From an uncultured Clostridia bacterium (GTDB lineage: Bacteria; Bacillota; Clostridia; UBA1381), in contig CAJUFV010000260.1 in the NCBI GenBank assembly GCA_910585795.1, forward strand, positions 1-5,370: a stretch of 5,370 nucleotides of DNA, given 5' to 3'. This document shows, in pieces, positions 1 to 5,021 of the stretch; positions within the stretch are counted from its first letter, which is position 1; the number at the start of each line of letters is the position of its first letter. The position numbers were made by a program, and so were the translations under genes. Under the pieces are notes generated by a model that did not search any database, was not told the origin of the DNA, and was given only the letters and a program-made list of their open reading frames with translations.

Positions 1-25
1 AAAACAATTAAATATTACGGAAAAT

Positions 26-60
26 AAATACGTTTAAGAATTTCTTGGACGTATTTTTTT
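26..60 (+). terminator. Probable rho-independent terminator of an upstream gene
   Basis: AAATACGT (26-33) pairs with ACGTATTT (49-56). The stem extends inward through two T-G wobbles and AAG/CTT (36-38 with 44-46), giving up to 13 pairs around a five-base AATTT loop. A run of seven T (54-60) forms the end of the stem and the tail. Read on the plus strand this has the layout of an intrinsic terminator and would end a transcript entering from the left, insulating the genes that follow. The stem is AT-rich, so its strength is uncertain. No gene for it to terminate lies inside the window. Confidence 0.55.
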
Positions 61-72
61 ATATTTTAAATT

Positions 73-93
73 ATTTTTAAGGAGGAAAAAACA
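73..93 (+). promoter_or_regulatory. Strong ribosome binding site and leader for the sigma-like gene
   Basis: TAAGGAGG (78-85) lies eight bases before the ATG at 94 and is a near-perfect match to the 16S anti-Shine-Dalgarno. It fixes the start codon. The 19 bases 73-91 are identical to 608-626, the leader of the next gene, so the same translation-initiation cassette is used twice. Confidence 0.85.
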
Positions 94-561
94 ATGAAGG
101 ACAAGACAAAACAAGAAAAAATGCTTACGGAGGGACAAGAACAATTTTTGGCGGAGCATCACTATTTAGTGGAAAACTTCCTGAAGTACAGAGGTTTACC
201 GATGGACGAATTCTACGATGTGGTGATATTCAGATTTCTTAGGGCGGTACAGCAGTATGACGAGCGTGATGATTTGAAACAGTATAAGTTTTCAACTATC
301 GCTAATAATGCTATGCGTTCAGCACTCAGTAATCATTTTGCAAAGGAAAAACGAAGAAACAAAAAGGTACAAATACTTAGTTTGGATTATCAGTTTGAGG
401 ACAGCAGCTTAACTCTTGGCGATGTAATCTCGGATGAAAGAGTTGATGTATGTGGCAGCGTGTGTGAGAAACTCAGCCGACCCGTAAAGCGGATAAGGCT
501 TTTACATAGAACTCCATATAAAAATGCGTGTATAGGCGCATTTGCAAAGGAGGCGGCGTGA
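94..561 (+). CDS. Sigma-70 region 2-like protein lacking region 4
   Basis: This 155-residue protein looks like a reduced sigma-70 family factor of the kind found on clostridial conjugative elements. Residues about 39-56 (EFYDVVIFRFLRAVQQYD) resemble the core-binding helices of region 2. Residues 64-87 (YKFSTIANNAMRSALSNHF onward) resemble regions 2.3-2.4, which melt and read the -10 element, and are followed by a basic KEKRRNKK stretch. A normal sigma factor would then carry a region 4 helix-turn-helix for the -35 element. None is visible: after about residue 125 the sequence becomes basic and unlike the family. The protein could be a partial sigma factor, a regulator that uses the fold differently, or a gene whose 3' end has been replaced. 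It probably acts in the cytoplasm with RNA polymerase. The start is fixed by the ribosome binding site at 78-85. The family match is from memory; the region 2 assignment is moderate. Confidence 0.72.
   Translation: MKDKTKQEKMLTEGQEQFLAEHHYLVENFLKYRGLPMDEFYDVVIFRFLRAVQQYDERDDLKQYKFSTIANNAMRSALSNHFAKEKRRNKKVQILSLDYQFEDSSLTLGDVISDERVDVCGSVCEKLSRPVKRIRLLHRTPYKNACIGAFAKEAA
522..543. repeat. Inverted repeat at the 3' end of the sigma-like gene
   Basis: AAATGCG (522-528) and CGCATTT (537-543) form a perfect seven-base-pair stem, extended by a T-G wobble, around a six-base loop. It falls in the odd C-terminal coding part of the sigma-like gene, three bases before an AAAGGAGG string (546-553). No T-run follows directly, so it is not a convincing terminator. 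It may be an RNA hairpin or an operator. Confidence 0.4.
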
Positions 562-607
562 GTTTTTTAGATGAAAAAAATTAAGTAAAAGTAAAGTACA
601 AACAAAG

Positions 608-628
608 ATTTTTAAGGAGGAAAAAATT
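608..628 (+). promoter_or_regulatory. Strong ribosome binding site for the JAB-domain gene
   Basis: TAAGGAGG (613-620) stands eight bases before the ATG at 629 and decides that start. Bases 608-626 repeat the leader at 73-91 exactly. The preceding 562-607 is A-rich and shows no hairpin or clear -35/-10 pair. Confidence 0.85.
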
Positions 629-2059
629 ATGAGTGAAGAAAACAAAAACATGGAAGAGTTATTACAGGGCGGAATTGATTTAGGCGATATGGAGGCTGTC
701 GGTGCGGCAGACGATCCGTTTGCGAACATAGGCGCAAATGAAGACCCGTTTGCAGGTGTAAATGGTACAGAGGATACATTTGTGGATATAAAGGATGATA
801 ATAATCCATTCGCTGATGTGGTAACAGAAGAAGCAACAGAAACGGAGGAAGTCACTGAAACAGGAGCGTCAGATGAAGCTTCTGCAGAACAGGAGACAGC
901 AAAAGAACCTGAAACGACGAGAATTGAGGAAACAGAACATAAAGAAAAGGCGGTTGATAATAATGCGAATGTACAGGATGAGCAGAAAATATCAGATGAA
1001 AGCGGCGAACAAAGCAGTTCAAATCCGTTTGAAGCTGAAATCGACAGAGTGGAAACCAAAGCGGCTGAGGAAACCAAGACAGGTTTGCTGAATAAGCCGC
1101 CAGTATTCAAGTACGCAGGTGCGACAGAGGATATTACAGACTTATCCCAAACATTTGAAGCTATTCGTAAGGCAAAAGCTGAGGATTTTCCCGAGCTTGA
1201 AGACGGGAAAAGAGTAAGCTGGAAAATGGATTATTGCGGTGTTGTAAAGAATGTCGCTCAGCCTACGAAAACTACCATTGCCGAACAGAAGAAGCTTATT
1301 GAAGAGTCTAAGGATTTCTTGAACGCTATCAAACGTAAGAAAGGCGATTTTACCTGTAAGGTTATACCCACGGTTACAGCGCAGAAAAAAGGACAAATGC
1401 CTGTATATAAGGGTATATTTTCTAATGAGGAAACAGCCTTAAACAGCGGCAAGGCTATTGCGTATATTCCGAGCGAGGATGGAAATGTGTATGAGATACG
1501 CAATACTCCCGTTGGCATATTCAGAGCCAAAGCCAAAAAAATAAGAGAATTAACGAAAGTCAGAGCCGGATTTACACCGGCTCTTCCTCTTATTCCGTTT
1601 GATATGTTGAGTGAAATAATAGCTTTTTTTCGGTATTTTGCGGACAGAAAGAATGTGTGCGAAGCACTGGTAAACATATATTGGGACGCTGAAAATGAAA
1701 GCTATGTCGTTAAGATTCCAAAGCAGAAAGTAGGCGCGGCGGCTATTGATACAGTTTTGCCTGATGTCGAGGATGATTTAATTCATGTTATGGATATTCA
1801 TTCTCACAACTATATGAAAGCGTACTTTTCGGAAACAGACGACAGAGATGAAAAGGCGACTCGGATATATGCTGTTATAGGGAGGCTTGATAAAATACTG
1901 CCGGATATAAAAATGCGTATTTCTGTCGGCGGTAAATTCGAGGAAATAAATCCTATGGATATGTTTGAGTATCCGTTTGACGATTTCCCGTTTGAATGGC
2001 TGGACAATGTGACAGAATACAACGACGGAGGTGTTTTAGATGAAGATAAACAGATATAA
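629..2059 (+). CDS. PRTRC protein A-like JAMM/JAB metalloprotease with acidic N-terminal extension
   Basis: This 476-residue protein has three parts. Residues 1-157 are acidic and low in complexity, rich in E, D, T and S, with four tandem ten-residue repeats (29-68) starting D/N-P/T-F, and a further NPF at 132-134. Residues about 160-255 form an unrecognised, conserved-looking middle region. Residues about 255-445 resemble PRTRC system protein A and end in a JAB/MPN peptidase fold. The JAMM zinc motif is complete: H391 and H393 (HSH), S401 and D404 in HxHx7SxxD spacing, with E345 (in CEALVNIYWD) as the likely catalytic glutamate. JAB enzymes remove ubiquitin-like proteins or process their tails, so an active zinc isopeptidase or peptidase is expected; the substrate is unknown. 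There is no signal peptide or membrane segment. The gene overlaps the ThiF-like gene by 20 bases. PRTRC A proteins, as I recall them, are much shorter, so the N-terminal half is an addition. Confidence 0.86.
   Translation: MSEENKNMEELLQGGIDLGDMEAVGAADDPFANIGANEDPFAGVNGTEDTFVDIKDDNNPFADVVTEEATETEEVTETGASDEASAEQETAKEPETTRIEETEHKEKAVDNNANVQDEQKISDESGEQSSSNPFEAEIDRVETKAAEETKTGLLNKPPVFKYAGATEDITDLSQTFEAIRKAKAEDFPELEDGKRVSWKMDYCGVVKNVAQPTKTTIAEQKKLIEESKDFLNAIKRKKGDFTCKVIPTVTAQKKGQMPVYKGIFSNEETALNSGKAIAYIPSEDGNVYEIRNTPVGIFRAKAKKIRELTKVRAGFTPALPLIPFDMLSEIIAFFRYFADRKNVCEALVNIYWDAENESYVVKIPKQKVGAAAIDTVLPDVEDDLIHVMDIHSHNYMKAYFSETDDRDEKATRIYAVIGRLDKILPDIKMRISVGGKFEEINPMDMFEYPFDDFPFEWLDNVTEYNDGGVLDEDKQI
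713..832 (+). repeat. Four tandem 30-base repeats encoding DPFA-type decapeptides
   Basis: Four consecutive ten-codon units begin at 713, 743, 773 and 803. They encode DPFANIGANE, DPFAGVNGTE, DTFVDIKDDN and NPFADVVTEE. The shared pattern is D/N-P-F-A-x-I/V with an acidic or polar tail. The period is exactly 30 bases but the nucleotide copies have diverged considerably, so the array is old or kept at the protein level. They lie in the disordered acidic head of the JAB protein. Confidence 0.8.
1562..1584. repeat. Perfect GC-rich inverted repeat inside the JAB gene
   Basis: AGAGCCGG (1562-1569) and CCGGCTCT (1577-1584) are perfect reverse complements around the loop ATTTACA. The hairpin encodes RAGFTPA plus the start of the next leucine (residues 312-319), just before the JAB fold and next to a likely domain boundary. 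Its GC-rich stem stands out from the AT-rich surroundings. Confidence 0.7.
2027..2039 (+). promoter_or_regulatory. Ribosome binding site of the ThiF-like gene, inside the JAB gene
   Basis: GGAGG (2027-2031) lies eight bases before the ATG at 2040 and within the last codons of the JAB gene, where it encodes Gly-Gly. It supports the 2040 start and translational coupling between the two proteins. Confidence 0.8.
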
Positions 2060-2780
2060 CGGATTTAAGATTATCCTCATCGGCGCAGGCGGTACAGGCG
2101 GATATATTGCTCCGCATTTATACCGTATAGCATTTGCTTCGGGATGTGCTGCCCGTATTATTATTGCAGACGGTGATATAGTTGAGGAAAAGAACCTTAT
2201 ACGTCAGAATTTTGCCGCGTGCGATATAGGAAGAAACAAGGCTCAGGTTATGGCGGAACGCTATGCAGGCACATTCGGGATAGAAACAGAATATATCCCC
2301 GACTTTATAGAAGACAAAAAGGCTCTGGAAAGACTTGTGGATACTAATCGTTATTATTACAATTCTGAAGGACCGACGGTGATTTTGATAGGCGCGGTTG
2401 ACAATAACCGTTCCCGTCAGTTATGTCATGAGGTATTTCAAAAAAACCGAAATATCATATACATAGATTCCGGCAACGGAGAGTACACGGGACAGGTGGT
2501 ATGCGGAGTACGCAAAAATGGGCGCACTATAACAAAGCCTGTCGCGGGAATATACCCTGATATTTTACAGGGCGATGAGAAATTTCCGACGGAGCTTTCG
2601 TGTGCTGAGCGAAGCGTATCAGCGCCGCAGAGTATAGCAGCTAATTTGTTTGCATCAACCATTGTCACGTCGATATTGTATCAGCTTATTGTATGCGGCG
2701 ATTTACTTGTCCGTAAGACTACCTTTTCTTCAATGACAATGAACTCGAAAACGCTTTTGTCAAGAGGAGGTAATCGCTGA
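2040..2780 (+). CDS. PRTRC ThiF-like (E1-type) adenylyltransferase
   Basis: This 246-residue protein is a ThiF/MoeB/E1-superfamily enzyme, which uses ATP to adenylate the C-terminus of a ubiquitin-like or sulphur-carrier protein. Visible hallmarks are the nucleotide loop GAGGTGG (15-21), the DGDIVEEKNLIRQNF block (44-58) with D44/D46, N52, R55 and Q56, the ATP-contacting lysine K67 in RNKAQ, and the metal-site aspartate D121 in GAVDNNRSR. C188 in ELSCAE sits where PRTRC ThiF proteins carry a conserved PSC-like motif and is the candidate active cysteine. There are no paired CxxC zinc motifs as in MoeB/ThiF, which favours the PRTRC branch over a thiamin or molybdopterin enzyme. It starts 20 bases inside the JAB gene and ends on TGATG with the next gene, so all three are probably made in proportion. 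It is expected in the cytoplasm. Its protein substrate is not evident in the window. Confidence 0.93.
   Translation: MKINRYNGFKIILIGAGGTGGYIAPHLYRIAFASGCAARIIIADGDIVEEKNLIRQNFAACDIGRNKAQVMAERYAGTFGIETEYIPDFIEDKKALERLVDTNRYYYNSEGPTVILIGAVDNNRSRQLCHEVFQKNRNIIYIDSGNGEYTGQVVCGVRKNGRTITKPVAGIYPDILQGDEKFPTELSCAERSVSAPQSIAANLFASTIVTSILYQLIVCGDLLVRKTTFSSMTMNSKTLLSRGGNR
2763..2779 (+). promoter_or_regulatory. Ribosome binding site and stop/start coupling before the methyltransferase-like gene
   Basis: AGAGGAGGT (2763-2771) sits nine bases upstream of the ATG at 2780, measured from GGAGG. The TGA stop of the ThiF-like gene shares its last A with that ATG (TGATG, 2778-2782), a classic arrangement for coupled re-initiation. 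Confidence 0.85.
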
Positions 2781-4138
2781 TGGAGAAATATTATGTTTTA
2801 GAGCGCTTTTCGCTTATGAAAACCGCTGTTATATCCGCTATTGACAGTATGACGGTAAAGCGCAAGGCTATTGAGAAAAATCAAAAGAGTAATAACATTC
2901 CAAAGGCGCGTGAACTGTATCAGGAGCTTGAAAAAGTTAGAGGGAAATTAGCTGATAATATCTTAAATTTAAAGCTTCTTTTCTGTGAGGCGGATATGGA
3001 CACTTGCAGTGCATATGCGGATAAGCTATACACGGCAGTAAGTAAATTCAATTTGCTGACACCGGACTATACGAAGTTTATCGGTGCGATTCAGCCGATT
3101 ATTGATAGTATTCCTGATAATGAGACTACAAATGCGTCTGTTATAGGCAGACTGATGAATAATGTTCGCACAGGATATTATCCGACAGACATTGAGCATG
3201 TAAGGCATATAAAAAACGGTATTTTATTTCCTGACGGCAAGCGTATAAACGCATTTGACCCGTGCTGTGGATGCGGTATGGCTTTAAGTGCGTTAATAAG
3301 CGGAAAATTAGCAGATACTTATGGTATTGAGCTTGATGAAATTCGAGGGGAAGAAGCAGAAAATTGCCTTGATAGAGTTGGTTTTGGCAGCTTCTTTTAT
3401 TCAAGAATAAGCAGGGATGTGTTCCATCTGATATTCTTAAATCCTCCGTATCTTTCTGTTATGCAGGAGGGCGGAAGCAGAGCAAGAAGTGAGAAACAGT
3501 TCCTTGTTGACAGTCTGTATCATCTTATGGACGGCGGCTTGCTTGTATATATCATTCCGTATTACCGTATGACAAGCGATATTTGCAGAGTTCTATGCGA
3601 TAATTTAGAGGATATACAGATGTTTCGTTTTTTGGACAGTGAGTTCAGAAAATTCAAGCAGATAGCAGTGATGGGTATTAAGAAGCTTAAAGAAGATGGA
3701 AGTGATAAGGTTGAAAATCTTGTACGGTTAGCATCGGACATAGAGCATATGCCGCCCGTTACGGATTTGGAAACAGAGCATTATATATTGCCTGAACAGG
3801 AAAAGAAAGTAGACTTGTTTAAAGGCGCTGTTTTTAATATGGGTGAACTGAAACGTCAGCTTGCAGGCTCAAAGTCAATGGATTTTCTCTTTGAGAGAAG
3901 TGTTTTGGACGCGCGTGAGAAACGTCCGCTTTTACCGTTGAACACGGGACAAATCGGGCTAATCGGCGGCAGCGGTCTTATAAACGGATACATTGACTGT
4001 GGCAGTCCGCATATTCTCAAAGGTCGTATCATAAAGGAAACAAAAAAATATGATAACGGTGATACAATATCTGAAACACATGTAAATAAGATGGTTTTCA
4101 ATGTGCTGACACCGCAGGGCTTTAAGAGCTTAGCGTAA
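2780..4138 (+). CDS. DUF6094-type adenine methyltransferase-like protein
   Basis: This 452-residue protein has the core of an S-adenosylmethionine-dependent amino-methyltransferase of the N6-adenine type. Residues 132-137 (GYYPTD) fit motif X, FDPCCGCGMAL (159-169) is the SAM-binding motif I, E184 in YGIELDE ends strand 2, and NPPY (221-224) is catalytic motif IV. Residues about 250-300 (GGLLVYIIP, then FRFLDSEFRKFKQIAVMG) and the C-terminal block PLNTGQIGLIGGSGLINGY (386-404) with LKGRIIKE (413-420) match the DUF6094 family as I recall it from conjugative elements. Residues 1-122 form a mostly helical extension that I do not recognise. No restriction endonuclease partner or clear target-recognition domain is visible, so this is probably an orphan modification enzyme or a methyltransferase-fold protein with another role. 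Coupling to the ThiF-like gene by TGATG indicates that it works with the E1/JAB pair. Confidence 0.87.
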   Translation: MEKYYVLERFSLMKTAVISAIDSMTVKRKAIEKNQKSNNIPKARELYQELEKVRGKLADNILNLKLLFCEADMDTCSAYADKLYTAVSKFNLLTPDYTKFIGAIQPIIDSIPDNETTNASVIGRLMNNVRTGYYPTDIEHVRHIKNGILFPDGKRINAFDPCCGCGMALSALISGKLADTYGIELDEIRGEEAENCLDRVGFGSFFYSRISRDVFHLIFLNPPYLSVMQEGGSRARSEKQFLVDSLYHLMDGGLLVYIIPYYRMTSDICRVLCDNLEDIQMFRFLDSEFRKFKQIAVMGIKKLKEDGSDKVENLVRLASDIEHMPPVTDLETEHYILPEQEKKVDLFKGAVFNMGELKRQLAGSKSMDFLFERSVLDAREKRPLLPLNTGQIGLIGGSGLINGYIDCGSPHILKGRIIKETKKYDNGDTISETHVNKMVFNVLTPQGFKSLA

Positions 4139-4163
4139 ATAAATCAAAGAAAGGGAAAAAATA

Positions 4164-4718
4164 ATGATAAAATTTACAATATATACACCTCAAGACTATG
4201 TAGAAGCCGTAACAAGTCAGCGCTATACATTTGATAAAAATATCTGTGCAGAAATAGGGAAAAGACTTGAAGAAAACGGTTTTAGCAGATTATGGGACTA
4301 TCCGATTTCAGAAATAGGGCATATAGTTCAAAATAGGTTAAATGTGGTTTTGGTGGATGTATCGGAAATTAAGGAAAACGGTAAAAAGGAAGCAGAACAT
4401 AGATGGTTTGAGATTCCCGAAGACTTTCATGAAAAAAATAATACGGAGAACAGTAAATTTGAATTAGGAAGAATGGTGATTACAGCAAACGCTAAGAAAG
4501 AGCTTGACATGCTAAGCGTACTTCAAATCTTACTGGTTCGCTATATGCAAGGCGATTGGGGAAATCTGTGTGAAAGCGATAAACACTTGAATGACAGTGC
4601 TTTGAAATACGGCGACAGAATATTTGCGTCATATACTGATGCAAACGATAGAAAATTCTGGATTATAACAGAAGCCGACAGAAGCGCTACTACTGTTTTA
4701 CTGCCGGAGGACTATTGA
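4164..4718 (+). CDS. Mobile-element protein with conserved GDWG / WIITEADRSATT C-terminal domain
   Basis: This is a 184-residue protein in two parts. Residues about 98-184 match a small single-domain family very common on plasmids and conjugative elements, often called a plasmid-related or hypothetical protein. It has GRMVITANA (102-110), an LLxRYMQGDWG segment ending at 133, an ND at 143-144, and the C-terminal signature WIITEADRSATTVLLPEDY (166-184). Its biochemical function is unknown to me. Residues 1-97 are an added region: FTIYTPQDY, a helical stretch, LNVVLVDVSEI (59-69) and a charged linker (70-97). I do not recognise it. The start ATG follows GAAAGGG (4149-4155), a weaker ribosome site than its neighbours have, eight bases away. 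The gap from the methyltransferase-like gene is only 25 bases with no terminator, so it belongs to the same transcript. Confidence 0.85.
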   Translation: MIKFTIYTPQDYVEAVTSQRYTFDKNICAEIGKRLEENGFSRLWDYPISEIGHIVQNRLNVVLVDVSEIKENGKKEAEHRWFEIPEDFHEKNNTENSKFELGRMVITANAKKELDMLSVLQILLVRYMQGDWGNLCESDKHLNDSALKYGDRIFASYTDANDRKFWIITEADRSATTVLLPEDY

Positions 4719-4719
4719 T

Positions 4720-5010
4720 ATGGTTACATTAGACATAAAAGAATTTAAAGATAATATAAAAATCTTGGAGGACGTGTCCGTCAGAAAACATACAGGTGGA
4801 ATACAGTATCTCTATGATACTATCTATTCTGCGATAATAAACGGAAAATATATTCATGTGGGTGATATTGATTTTAGCCGTTTTAGCGTTTCAGAATATG
4901 AAGTCTTTTACAATAAAATGATGGAGATAGAACATAACGCCAGAGCATTATGTTCCGTTTTCGGTGAATGTTTACCATGTAATGTATCTGAGGGCAAAGT
5001 ATTTTTTTAA
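4720..5010 (+). CDS. Unrecognised 96-residue protein
   Basis: This small protein matches no family I recognise. The ATG at 4720 is one base after the preceding stop, with GGAGG (4706-4710) nine bases upstream inside the previous gene's last codons; this makes it a convincing coupled gene. The composition suggests a mixed alpha/beta soluble protein: a helix around LDIKEFKDNIKILEDV (4-19), a stretch with many tyrosines (QYLYDTIYSAIINGKY, 29-44), and a likely helix at EYEVFYNKMMEIEHNARAL (59-77). Cysteines at 78, 84 and 87 are not in a clear metal motif. There is no signal peptide or transmembrane segment. It does not resemble the PRTRC ubiquitin-like protein C. Context on the element is the only clue to function. 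Confidence 0.72.
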   Translation: MVTLDIKEFKDNIKILEDVSVRKHTGGIQYLYDTIYSAIINGKYIHVGDIDFSRFSVSEYEVFYNKMMEIEHNARALCSVFGECLPCNVSEGKVFF

Positions 5011-5021
5011 GGAGTAAAAAG

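Noticed and set aside
45..72. TTGGAC with TAAATT 16 bases downstream as a promoter for the sigma-like gene
   Set aside because: Only three of six -35 and four of six -10 bases match, it overlaps the terminator stem and T-run, and such strings are frequent in AT-rich DNA. A promoter may exist here but cannot be supported.
502..1110. Long minus-strand open frame of about 200 codons
   Set aside because: It is opposite the acidic repeat region of the JAB gene; its serine- and valine-rich product is the expected shadow of E/D/T codons, and it crosses the intergenic gap and two unrelated genes.
1624..1630. Seven-T run in the JAB gene as a programmed slippage site
   Set aside because: The main frame continues intact into the JAMM motif, and no downstream stimulatory structure or useful alternate frame is visible.
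2024..2059. Gly-Gly near the C-terminus of the JAB protein (NDGG then VLDEDKQI) looking like a ubiquitin-like processing site
   Set aside because: The GGAGGT encoding the two glycines is the ribosome binding site of the overlapping ThiF-like gene, which explains the residues without any processing role. The same holds for the Gly-Gly near the end of the ThiF-like protein at 2766-2771.
2780..4138. Methyltransferase-like gene as part of a restriction-modification system
   Set aside because: No endonuclease, specificity subunit or clear target-recognition domain is present in the window, and the C-terminal blocks fit DUF6094 better.
4139..4163. Possible terminator or operon break after the methyltransferase-like gene
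   Set aside because: The 25-base gap is A-rich with no inverted repeat or T-run; it simply carries a ribosome site for the next gene.
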